Shown here: one piece after another, positions 6,211 through 13,645 of the stretch
Layout: each line of letters begins with the position of its first letter
Position numbering within the stretch: position 1 is the stretch's first letter
Assembly (NCBI GenBank): GCA_002423325.1
Contig: DIVQ01000033.1
Coordinates: forward strand, 1-14,287
DNA: 14,287 nucleotides
Direction of reading: 5' to 3'
Source: Anaerolineales bacterium UBA6128
Lineage (GTDB): Bacteria; Chloroflexota; Anaerolineae; UBA1429
Notes under the pieces: model-generated
The model's input: the letters and a program-made list of their open reading frames with translations, nothing else
Told to the model about the DNA's origin: nothing
Databases searched by the model: none
Made by a program: the position numbers and the translations under genes

Positions 6211-9200
6211 ATGTCGATCGAAGCCATAGAAAGATACCATCGCAAGATAGAGACCGTAGTGCGCTACGGGGGTTCGCGTAACGAAAGCACGTTGCGATCT
6301 GCCTTCATGGGATTGCTGGAGACGTATTGCGCCAACACCAGCCTGCAGCTAATACCAGAGCTCGAGTATCGCACGATTCGGGGCACTGTGCGCCCCGACG
6401 GTACGCTCAAAGACGCCCTGCGCATGGACTGGGGCTACTGGGAGAGCAAAGACCAGTACGATTCCCTGGACGAAGAGATCGCCAAAAAGTTGGAGAAGGG
6501 CTATCCCACCACCAACATCCTCTTTGAGGATGGGCAGACTGCCGTTCTCATCCAGAACGCCATCGAGGTACAGCGCGCGTGCCTGGATGACGCGCTCGCA
6601 CTGCACGCGCTTCTGACCACCTTTGTCACCTACGAGCCGGCCCCCGTGCAGTCGTTCCGCGAGGCCATCGACCGGTTCCGACAGGATCTGCCCGAGTTGC
6701 TAGAGTCGCTGCGTGCTTTGATCGCCGAACAGGCCGAGAGCAACGCGAGTTTCCGCCAGGCACGCGCCGATTTTCTAGAGTTGTGCAAAGAGTCCATCAA
6801 CCCGCACGTGGTCATGGACGACGTACGCGAGATGATCATCCAGCATGTCCTCACCGAGGACATCTTTCTGACCGTGTTCAGCGATGTGCAATTTCTGCGC
6901 GAGAACAGCGTGGCGCGCGAACTCCAGCGCGTGATCGACACCTTTTTCGTGGGCGACGTGCGCCGCAACATCACGCGCCGCATGGACGCCTTCTCGCAGG
7001 TGATCAAGGCAGCAGCAGCCGGCATTGCCGATCACCACGAGAAGCAACGCTTCCTCAAAGTGCTCTACGAGAACTTTTACAAGGCCTACAGTCCCGAAAA
7101 GGCTGACCGCTTGGGGATCGTTTATACGCCCGAGGAGATCGTGCGCTTTATGATCGCTTCCGCCGATCATCTCGTGCACAAGCACTTTGGGCGATTCCTG
7201 CAGGATGCCGACGTCGAAATCCTGGACCCCGCAACCGGTACGGGGACGTTCATCACCGAGTTGATCGAATACCTGCCGACCCACGCCCTGCCCCAAAAAT
7301 ACGCCGAGGAGATCCACTGCAACGAGGTCGCCATTCTGCCCTACTATGTGGCCAGCCTGAACATCGAGTACACCTATGCCCAAAAGATGGGGCAGTATGT
7401 CGAGTTCCCCAACATCTGCTTTGTGGACACACTCGATAACATGGGCTTTCTCTACCCCAACAAGCAGTTGGCGATGTTCGGCATCTCGGCGGAGAACTTG
7501 CAGCGCATCCGCCGACAGAACGAACGCAAAATCTCGGTCATCATCGGCAACCCGCCCTACAATGCCAATCAACTCAATGAGAACGATAACAACAAAAATC
7601 GCGAGTATCCCGAGGTAGACAAGCGCATCAAGGCGACGTATGTCAAAGAGAGCACGGCGCAAAAGACCAAGCTGTACGACATGTACACACGCTTTATCCG
7701 CTGGGCCAGCGATCGACTGGCCGACAACGGTGTGCTGGTCTTTGTCTCAAACAACTCCTTTCTCGAAGCTCGCTCCTACGATGGGTTTCGCAAGGTGCTC
7801 GAAACTGAGTTCAACGCCATCTATGTGCTGGACATGAAGGGCAATGCGCGCACGAGTGGAGAGCGTCGCCGCCGGGAAGGTGGCAACGTCTTCAACGACC
7901 AGATCCGCGTGGGCGTCGCGATATACTTCCTGGTACGCAAGAAGGGCGCTCGGGGCTGCCAGATACACTATGCGGCAGTTGGCGACTACGCGCGCTCCGC
8001 CGAAAAACTGGCATATCTGCGGGAGCATCGCTTTGAGCAGGTCCCCTTTCGCCACATACAACCCGACGCTGGCCACAACTGGCTTAACCAGAGCGAAAAC
8101 GCGTGGGACGAGCTGTTACCGGTCGCTGTCCGCTCGTTGCGCGTTACCGACCAAGAGAGCCGGTTGTTCTACTTGGGTTCCCCGGGTATTGTCACTGCTC
8201 GAGACGAGTGGGTGGTGAACCTAGACTCAAAGGTGCTTGGACAGACCTCGCAGCACATGGTAGCCACCTACGCAGCAAGACCAACAGACGCTGAAGTCTA
8301 CGACACCGCGGTCAAGTGGTCACGGAATCTCAAGGCTCGCGCAAGAAGGGGAGACACAGAGGCCTATGACGCTGGGAAGATCCGGCGCTACTCGTACAGG
8401 CCTTTCAACCTCCATTTCTGCTACGATTCCGATCTATTCCTGGACGAAAAAGGGGCATCGGATGAAACGTTCGCTGCTCGCAACCAGGCGATCGCCTACA
8501 CGGCGCCCGGTTCGTCCAAAGCATTCCACTGTCTAGCCTCCGCACACCCAGTGGACTTCCACTTGGCAGGTGACACGCAGTATGTCGCTCGTCACCGCTA
8601 TGATCGGGATGGCGTCCGCTACGACAACATTACGGACTGGGCGCTGGCGCAGTTCCAGGAGCGCTACGGCAACGAACTGACCGCCTGCGGCGATACGTCG
8701 GCGCGCAAGGACGCCATCTTTGCCTACGTGTATGCTGTGTTGCACGACCCGATCTATCGCGAACGCTACGCGCTCAACCTCAAGCGCGAGTTCCCACGCA
8801 TCCCCCTCTACCCTGGGTTCGCGCAGTGGGTCGCGTGGGGCCAGCGCCTGCTCGACTTGCACCTGCGCTATGAGAGCGTCGAGCCATGCGAGGTCGAGCG
8901 CATCGACCTGGCGGCTGGCGGCGCCACCCCCAAGCCGCGCCTCAAGGGCGACGCCAGCACCGGCACAATCGAGATTGACAGCGTGACGACCCTGCGCGGC
9001 GTGCCGCGCGCTGCATGGGACTATCGCCTCGGCAATCGGGCCGCACTCGAGTGGGTGCTCGAATACCACAAAGAGCGCAAGCCGCGCGATCCGACGATCC
9101 GCGAGCGCTTTGACACCTACCGGCTGGCTGATTACAAGGAACAGGTCATCGACCTGCTGCGCCGTGTCGTCACCGTCAGCGTGGAGACGGCGCAGATCGT

Positions 9201-9231
9201 GCAGGCAATGGCCGAGGTGCAGGAGCGCTAG
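6211..9231 (+). CDS. Single-chain type ISP-like restriction-modification enzyme (nuclease + N6-adenine methyltransferase + specificity domain)
   Basis: This 1006-residue protein likely both methylates adenine in its own recognition sites and cuts unmodified DNA. The N-terminus carries a PD-(D/E)XK nuclease: Asp63 in RPDGTLKDAL and Glu78-Ser-Lys80 in WGYWESKDQYD, followed by GYPTTNILFEDGQTAVLIQ, all typical of the Mrr-like domain of this family. A helical linker (about 100-300) leads to the methyltransferase: motif I DPATGTGTF (339-347), TPEEIVRFM before it, and catalytic NPPY (447-450). The C-terminal 350 residues match no fold I can name and should hold target recognition. No helicase motifs are present, unlike LlaGI/LlaBIII. 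The ATG at 6211 has AGGA six bases upstream; an in-frame GTG at 6190 does not. No separate specificity or controller gene adjoins it. Confidence 0.88.
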   Translation: MSIEAIERYHRKIETVVRYGGSRNESTLRSAFMGLLETYCANTSLQLIPELEYRTIRGTVRPDGTLKDALRMDWGYWESKDQYDSLDEEIAKKLEKGYPTTNILFEDGQTAVLIQNAIEVQRACLDDALALHALLTTFVTYEPAPVQSFREAIDRFRQDLPELLESLRALIAEQAESNASFRQARADFLELCKESINPHVVMDDVREMIIQHVLTEDIFLTVFSDVQFLRENSVARELQRVIDTFFVGDVRRNITRRMDAFSQVIKAAAAGIADHHEKQRFLKVLYENFYKAYSPEKADRLGIVYTPEEIVRFMIASADHLVHKHFGRFLQDADVEILDPATGTGTFITELIEYLPTHALPQKYAEEIHCNEVAILPYYVASLNIEYTYAQKMGQYVEFPNICFVDTLDNMGFLYPNKQLAMFGISAENLQRIRRQNERKISVIIGNPPYNANQLNENDNNKNREYPEVDKRIKATYVKESTAQKTKLYDMYTRFIRWASDRLADNGVLVFVSNNSFLEARSYDGFRKVLETEFNAIYVLDMKGNARTSGERRRREGGNVFNDQIRVGVAIYFLVRKKGARGCQIHYAAVGDYARSAEKLAYLREHRFEQVPFRHIQPDAGHNWLNQSENAWDELLPVAVRSLRVTDQESRLFYLGSPGIVTARDEWVVNLDSKVLGQTSQHMVATYAARPTDAEVYDTAVKWSRNLKARARRGDTEAYDAGKIRRYSYRPFNLHFCYDSDLFLDEKGASDETFAARNQAIAYTAPGSSKAFHCLASAHPVDFHLAGDTQYVARHRYDRDGVRYDNITDWALAQFQERYGNELTACGDTSARKDAIFAYVYAVLHDPIYRERYALNLKREFPRIPLYPGFAQWVAWGQRLLDLHLRYESVEPCEVERIDLAAGGATPKPRLKGDASTGTIEIDSVTTLRGVPRAAWDYRLGNRAALEWVLEYHKERKPRDPTIRERFDTYRLADYKEQVIDLLRRVVTVSVETAQIVQAMAEVQER

Positions 9232-9254
9232 GCGGCAACCCCCGCCCACGCCGC

Positions 9255-9283
9255 TTGCGCCTCTGTGTAGCGAGACGTATCAT
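9255..9283 (+). promoter_or_regulatory. Candidate promoter for the MFS / GyrI-UDG genes
   Basis: TTGCGC (9255-9260), a 17-bp spacer and TATCAT (9278-9283) form a promoter-like pair with a good -10 (five of six) and a poor -35 (three of six). Transcription would begin near 9290, inside the inverted repeat that follows. A poor -35 is common in activator-dependent or weak promoters. Confidence 0.4.
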
Positions 9284-9284
9284 G

Positions 9285-9309
9285 GTCGCACGCACTGCGC
9301 GAGTGCGAC
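9285..9309. promoter_or_regulatory. Inverted repeat GTCGCAC-N11-GTGCGAC before the MFS gene
   Basis: The arms GTCGCAC (9285-9291) and GTGCGAC (9303-9309) are exact reverse complements; an alternative nested stem CGCACT-GCGCG-AGTGCG (9291-9307) also forms. It lies 53 bases past the restriction-modification stop and 26 bases before the MFS start. It could be a repressor site over the transcription start or a terminator hairpin for the preceding gene. No T-run follows, which favours the first reading. Confidence 0.4.
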
Positions 9310-9335
9310 TCAACCACTCGATGAGGCAAGCTCGA

Positions 9336-10604
9336 ATGTCCCACCCCCAGCGCACCCTGGTTGATTTCCTCGGTCTGCGCAAAAACATCGTCGCCCTGCT
9401 CATCATGGTCATCCTGGTGGGCCTGGGCGAAAAGATGGCCGAGCGCTTCCTGCCGCTCTATCTGGTGGCCCTGGGCGGCTCCACCTTTGCCGTGGGCCTG
9501 CTCAACGGCATGGACAACCTGCTCAGCGCGCTCTACTCTTTCCCCGGGGGCTATGCCAGCGACCGCTTGGGCTACAAGCGCGCCCTGGCACTCTTTAACG
9601 TCATCGCCATACTCGGCTATCTGATCGTGGTCATTTTTCCCTACTGGCAGGCGGTGTTGGTGGGCGCGCTGTTGTTCATCTCGTGGACGGCTATCTCGCT
9701 GCCCGCCACCATGGACATGGTATCGGCCGTGCTGCCCAAGAACAAGCGCACGATGGGCGTCTCGCTGCACTCGCTGGTGCGGCGCATCCCAATGGCGCTG
9801 GGGCCGATCATCGGCGGCACGCTCATCGGCCTGCAGGGCGAAAAAGGCGGCATCCGTCTGGCGTTTGTGGCGGCATTGGGGCTGGCGATTGTCGCACTGG
9901 TGCTGCAGCAACGACTCATCGATGACGAGGGGCGCGGCAACGCCGCGGCCGAGCCCAACCCGCTGCGCAGCCTGCACCTGCTGTCGCCCAACCTGCGCCG
10001 TCTGCTGCTCTCCGACATCCTGGTGCGCTTCTGCGAGCAGATTCCCTACGCCTTTGTGGTGCTGTGGGTGGTGCAGAAAAACGGCCTCACCGCGCTGCAG
10101 TTCGGCGTGCTGACCACCATCGAGATGGTCGTGGCGATGCTGATCTATATCCCGATCGCCTACCTGGCCGACAAGAACACGAAAAAGCCCTTTGTAGTGA
10201 TCACGTTCGGCTTTTTTACGCTCTTTCCGCTGGTGCTGTTGTGGGCGCGCTCGTTCTGGATGTTCGTGATCGCCTTTATCGTGCGCGGCCTGAAGGAATT
10301 CGGCGAGCCCACGCGCAAGGCGCTGATCATGGACCTGGCGCCCGAGGGGCACAAAGCCACTACCTTTGGCGTCTATTACCTGGTACGCGACGTGGTGGTG
10401 TCGGTGGCGGCCTTTGGGGGCGCGCTGCTGTGGGACGCATCGTCGCTCACCTGGTTGTTCGAGCGCCTGGGCTGGGCGGGCGGCGCGCTGCTGCCCCGCA
10501 TCCAGGCGCTGGCCTCGCCCACACTCAACTTTTGCGTGGCCTCGGCCTTTGGCCTGCTGGGGACGCTCTATTTCGCCGTCTGGGGCAAAGACCTGGACGC
10601 CTAG
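9336..10604 (+). CDS. MFS transporter (probable exporter)
   Basis: This 422-residue integral membrane protein belongs to the major facilitator superfamily. Hydrophobic segments run from about residue 18 to the C-terminus. The loop between segments 2 and 3 carries motif A as GGYASDRLGYKRAL (71-84), and the second half has a matching loop YLADKNTKKPF. An acidic GLGEKMAERFLPLYL lies in the first helix. The start at 9336 is chosen because GAGG lies nine bases upstream and the helix begins soon after; in-frame starts further up lack a site. The next gene begins 19 bp after the stop, so they share an mRNA. The substrate cannot be read from the sequence; the glycosylase-fusion neighbour suggests efflux of a DNA-damaging compound, which is inference. 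It is not a close relative of the UMF1 protein in this window. Confidence 0.85.
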   Translation: MSHPQRTLVDFLGLRKNIVALLIMVILVGLGEKMAERFLPLYLVALGGSTFAVGLLNGMDNLLSALYSFPGGYASDRLGYKRALALFNVIAILGYLIVVIFPYWQAVLVGALLFISWTAISLPATMDMVSAVLPKNKRTMGVSLHSLVRRIPMALGPIIGGTLIGLQGEKGGIRLAFVAALGLAIVALVLQQRLIDDEGRGNAAAEPNPLRSLHLLSPNLRRLLLSDILVRFCEQIPYAFVVLWVVQKNGLTALQFGVLTTIEMVVAMLIYIPIAYLADKNTKKPFVVITFGFFTLFPLVLLWARSFWMFVIAFIVRGLKEFGEPTRKALIMDLAPEGHKATTFGVYYLVRDVVVSVAAFGGALLWDASSLTWLFERLGWAGGALLPRIQALASPTLNFCVASAFGLLGTLYFAVWGKDLDA

Positions 10605-10623
10605 GCGCGCTGGGGGATTAATC

Positions 10624-11781
10624 GTGGCACAGCATCAAGCACAGGCGCTGGACGTGGACATCAGAGAGCTCGCGCCCCTGCACGTGGCCTATATCGCCTA
10701 TGCGCCCGCTGACGGCGAGCCTGATTTCCACGCCATTCAGGCCTGCTTTCAGCGCGTGCAGGCCTGGCTGCACGAAAGCGGTCGCGACCCCTTTTTCGGC
10801 CTGACGGTGGGCGTGGCCTACCCCGAGGGCGGCCAGATGGCGCGCTATGACTGCTGCGTCGAGGTGCCCGCGTCGGTACAGTTCGGCACCGATGAGATCG
10901 CCGTCCAGAATCTGCCGGGCGGGCGCTACGCCGTGCTCAAGATGGCTAAGGATCCGCGCGTCATCGGGCCGTCGATCGGACGCCTCTACAGCGAGCATGT
11001 GCCCGGGCAGGGGTTGGTGCTGGACGCCGCCCGCCCCACCTACGAGGTCTACTGGGAGGACCGGATGGAGTATTGCGCGCCGCTGCTGGCGCCCACGGCG
11101 ACCGATCCGGCGGCGCACGCGCGCTGGGTGCAACACCAAGCGGAGCGCGTGCTCGCGCAGGTCGCCGCGCTCCCGCAACTGGGGGCGTACCTCGACAGCA
11201 GCCTGCCGGTCCCCAAGCCCTACAGCGGAGCCGGCGCAATCAGGCTCATCATCCTGGGGCAGGACCCCACCGTCAAAGCCCCTGACAAGCGCGCCCAGAT
11301 CGGCACCGCGCTCAACCTGGACAAGCGCGGCAGCCTGCTGGCCTACCTGGCGCACGTCTGCAACGGCCTGGGGCTGGACATTCGCAAGGACGTCTACGCC
11401 ACCAACCTCTGGAAGGGCTTCTTTGTCAGCCCGCCGACGCAGATCAGGGACGTCGACGTACTGGCCGACTCGCGCGACCTCTGGCTGCCGCTGCTGCAGG
11501 AGGAACTGTCGGTCTTTCCCGACGCGCCGGTGCTCACTCTGGGCGAGCCGTTGCTGCGGCAACTCGTGCTGGAGGACGCCTCCCCCAGGGTGCGCGACTA
11601 TTGGGGCTACACCGACGACTGGCGCGCGGGGGAGACGGGGCCGTTGCGCTATCTGGAGGCCTCGGGCAACCGGCTGGGGCGCCGGGTGTTCCCCTTCCCG
11701 CACCAGCCCAGCATCGGCAAGCTGTTCTACAAGCAGCGGCTGGACGAGTACATCGCCTATCTGCGCGGCGCGGCGTTCTGA
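10624..11781 (+). CDS. Fusion of GyrI-like small-molecule-binding domain and uracil-DNA-glycosylase-like domain
   Basis: The 385-residue protein starts at GTG, with GGGGGA six bases before it. Residues about 8-155 form a GyrI-like (SOUL/effector-binding fold) domain: ELAPLHVAYIAY, GRDPFFGLTVGVAYPEG, VQNLPGGRYAVLKMA, IGRLYSEHVPG and YEVYWEDRMEYCAPL. These domains bind hydrophobic compounds, and some hydrolyse cyclopropanoid DNA alkylators. A linker of about 45 residues leads to a uracil-DNA-glycosylase superfamily domain (about 200-385). Motif A is LIILGQDPTV (GQDP at 212-215), NLDKRGS lies near 231, the strand YATN carries Asn261, and FPHQPS carries His360 in the motif B position. Compared with UNG, the Tyr after GQDP is Thr and motif B reads HQPS rather than HPSP, so base choice may differ. 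No frameshift separates the halves. The role, probably repair tied to a bound or hydrolysed toxin, is inference. Confidence 0.8.
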   Translation: MAQHQAQALDVDIRELAPLHVAYIAYAPADGEPDFHAIQACFQRVQAWLHESGRDPFFGLTVGVAYPEGGQMARYDCCVEVPASVQFGTDEIAVQNLPGGRYAVLKMAKDPRVIGPSIGRLYSEHVPGQGLVLDAARPTYEVYWEDRMEYCAPLLAPTATDPAAHARWVQHQAERVLAQVAALPQLGAYLDSSLPVPKPYSGAGAIRLIILGQDPTVKAPDKRAQIGTALNLDKRGSLLAYLAHVCNGLGLDIRKDVYATNLWKGFFVSPPTQIRDVDVLADSRDLWLPLLQEELSVFPDAPVLTLGEPLLRQLVLEDASPRVRDYWGYTDDWRAGETGPLRYLEASGNRLGRRVFPFPHQPSIGKLFYKQRLDEYIAYLRGAAF

Positions 11782-11827
11782 GAGATCGGCCCAAGCGCAG
11801 CCACGTCGTTGCCTTGTGTGAGCGTGC

Positions 11828-12514
11828 ATGTCCGAGAAAACGAACAATAAGAAAACGTCAAGACCACACAGGAGTGGGTGGGTGCTGATCGCAGCGATCC
11901 TGGCCTCTGTCCTCGTCGCGGGCGTGCTGTTCGTCGTGGGGCTGCGCGCCTGGACCGACTGGCGCTACACCCGCGACACCTGGGCGCCCGCAGACGTCCC
12001 AGCGCGCCCGGTTGCGATCGTCTTTGGCGCCGGCGTCTACCCCGACGGCCGCCTCAGCCCCATCCTCGCCGATCGCGTCGCTACCGCCGTCGAGCTCTAC
12101 CAAACGGGCAAGGTGCGCAAGCTGTTGATGACCGGCGACAACCGCTTTGCCGACTATAACGAGCCGGCGCACATGCGTACCTATGCGCTGAACCTGGGCG
12201 TGCCCGACGAGGACATCGTGCTGGACTATGCCGGGCGGCGCACCTATGACAGCTGCTACCGCGCCAGGCACATCTTTGGTGTCGATGAAGCGATCCTCGT
12301 GACGCAGTCCTACCACCTGGATCGCGCGCTCTTCACCGCCGACCGCCTGGGGATCGACGCCGTGGGCGTGGCCGCCGACAAGCGCCACTATACGCTGATC
12401 CGCCACTACTGGCTGCGCGAGCTGGCCGCCACCGCGGTGGCCTGGTGGCAGGTGACCGTCAGTCGCCCGCTGCCGGTGATGGGCGAAGCGCTACCGATCT
12501 TTCCGACCGAGTAG
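11828..12514 (+). CDS. SanA/YdcF-family (DUF218) membrane-anchored protein
   Basis: This 228-residue protein has a basic, polar N-terminus and one membrane segment (about 18-38), followed by an extracytoplasmic DUF218 domain. Family landmarks are VAIVFGAGVYPDGRLSPILADR (first strand and acidic site, about 62-83), LLMTGDNRFADYNEP (99-112), GVPDEDIVLDYAGRRTYDSCYRA (124-146) and TQSYHLDRA (159-167). E. coli SanA is linked to envelope barrier function and vancomycin exclusion at high temperature; the biochemical activity of the family is not settled. The gene begins 46 bp after the GyrI-glycosylase gene on the same strand, so it may belong to that transcript, although its own ribosome binding site (TGAG) is weak. 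The stop codon sits in a hairpin. Confidence 0.85.
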   Translation: MSEKTNNKKTSRPHRSGWVLIAAILASVLVAGVLFVVGLRAWTDWRYTRDTWAPADVPARPVAIVFGAGVYPDGRLSPILADRVATAVELYQTGKVRKLLMTGDNRFADYNEPAHMRTYALNLGVPDEDIVLDYAGRRTYDSCYRARHIFGVDEAILVTQSYHLDRALFTADRLGIDAVGVAADKRHYTLIRHYWLRELAATAVAWWQVTVSRPLPVMGEALPIFPTE

Positions 12515-12525
12515 ATACTCGGTCG
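12504..12525 (+). terminator. Hairpin over the SanA-like stop codon, possible terminator
   Basis: CGACCGAGTA (12504-12513) and TACTCGGTCG (12516-12525) are perfect ten-base arms around GA; a realistic RNA hairpin has nine pairs and an AGAT loop. The TAG stop (12512-12514) lies at the tip. There is no T-tract, so this is either a non-canonical terminator or an mRNA 3'-end stabiliser. Confidence 0.5.
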
Positions 12526-12579
12526 CGTCTCAGGGGGCCTGCGCAGCACCTCGGCGTGACAGAAGGGGCGTGTCATAGT

Positions 12580-12597
12580 CGCGCTACGTCTAGCGCG
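12580..12597 (-). terminator. Hairpin over the kinase stop codon, possible terminator
   Basis: CGCGCTA (12580-12586), a four-base loop, and TAGCGCG (12591-12597) form a seven-pair GC-rich stem. The minus-strand TAG stop of the kinase (12590-12592) lies partly in the loop and partly in the stem. As with the SanA-like gene, no T-run follows on the transcribed strand. The 75-bp interval between the two converging genes holds nothing else I recognise. Confidence 0.4.
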
Positions 12598-13645
12598 CGC
12601 CAGGCAGGTCTGCGGGGCGCGCTGCGCGCCAGCGCGCCAAGGCCGCGCGCACCTGCTCCTGGCTGGCCGTGCCGGTGGTGCCGATGCACTTGATCGTCAC
12701 CGAGGCCACCAACTGCCCCACCAGCGCCGCTTCCTCGAGCGTGGCCCCACAGCACAACGCCGACACGATACCGGCCATGGTGCTGTCGCCTGCCCCCACA
12801 ATATCGATCTCGCCCTCCACCGGCACCGGCCGGATGTGGCTGCAGCCCTGCGCGCTGCAGGCCAGCCCGCCTTTGGGGCCCACCGTCAGGAACACCGGCT
12901 TGCCGGTGCGCTCGCTCAGCGCGCGGCCGTTGGCCATCGAGCGCTCCAGCGGGATGTCGGCGCCCGTCTCCAGGCCCAGCGCGCGCGCGGCCTCGTGCTC
13001 GTTGGGTTTGAGGGTCGCGTTGCGGAACTCGCCAATGCGCATGCGCGAGTCCGCCGCCACGATCAGCCGCGGGTTGCGCTCGGCCACGTCGGCCAGCACG
13101 TCGCGGATAGTGTCGGTGATGACGCCATGGTTGCGCTCGGGCACCTGGTCGGCAATGATGATGCCGTCCACCGTGGGGGCCAACTCGCGCAGGCGCTCGG
13201 CGATCACCTCTTCGAGATCCGCTGGCAGCGGCGCGCGGTTCTTGATGTCCAGCCGAGAAAGCTCGTGCACGCGGCCATCGGGCTCGTGCATCATCGGCTT
13301 GGTATAAGTGGGGGTGCAGCGCTGGGGCGTCCGCAGCAGCGGGGTCGCGTCCACGCCACGCTCCGTCAGGCCGCGCAGCAACTCGTAGCCCTCGCCGTCG
13401 TCGCCGATCACGCTCAGCGCGACCACGCCCACCTGCAGCGCGCGCAGGTTACTGACCACGGTACCGGCTGCGCCCGGGCTGGTGCGCACCTGATAGACCT
13501 GGTGCACCTCCAGGCCCGTCTCCAGCGACGTCTCGGCCAGGCGCCGGTCGATCTCCAGGTACTTGTCGAGGAAATAGTCACCGATCACCAGCACGCGCGT
13601 CTGCTCGAATCCGGCCAGCAGTTGGTCGAGTCGGCTCGGCTCCAT
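12590..13645 (-). CDS. PfkB-family sugar kinase resembling heptose-7-phosphate kinase (RfaE/HldE domain I)
   Basis: This 351-residue ribokinase-fold enzyme probably phosphorylates a sugar phosphate with ATP in the cytosol. N-terminal RVLVIGDYFLDKYLEID (17-33) and the glycine-rich GAAGTVVSNL (58-67) are PfkB features. VAADSRMRIGEF and LKPNEHEA (212-219) resemble the RfaE domain I signature. DIVGAGDSTMAGIVSAL (281-297) is PfkB signature 2 with catalytic Asp287. Bifunctional HldE is about 477 residues with a C-terminal nucleotidyltransferase; that half is absent, so this would be a stand-alone HldA-like kinase. Start and upstream stop overlap as TGATG, with GGGGGA before the ATG, so it is coupled to the upstream gene. 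Other PfkB sugar or nucleoside kinases remain possible. Confidence 0.78.
   Translation of the reverse strand: MEPSRLDQLLAGFEQTRVLVIGDYFLDKYLEIDRRLAETSLETGLEVHQVYQVRTSPGAAGTVVSNLRALQVGVVALSVIGDDGEGYELLRGLTERGVDATPLLRTPQRCTPTYTKPMMHEPDGRVHELSRLDIKNRAPLPADLEEVIAERLRELAPTVDGIIIADQVPERNHGVITDTIRDVLADVAERNPRLIVAADSRMRIGEFRNATLKPNEHEAARALGLETGADIPLERSMANGRALSERTGKPVFLTVGPKGGLACSAQGCSHIRPVPVEGEIDIVGAGDSTMAGIVSALCCGATLEEAALVGQLVASVTIKCIGTTGTASQEQVRAALARWRAARPADLPGAR

Noticed and set aside
9228..10352. 374-codon frame antisense to the MFS gene
   Set aside because: Same mirror composition rich in Gln, His and Asp; the plus strand encodes a clear membrane transporter.
10618..11847. 409-codon frame antisense to the GyrI-glycosylase fusion, and a second plus-frame reading at 10847-11821
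   Set aside because: The fusion frame carries two recognisable domains with conserved motifs; the alternatives are Arg/Ser/Ala-rich or low-complexity.
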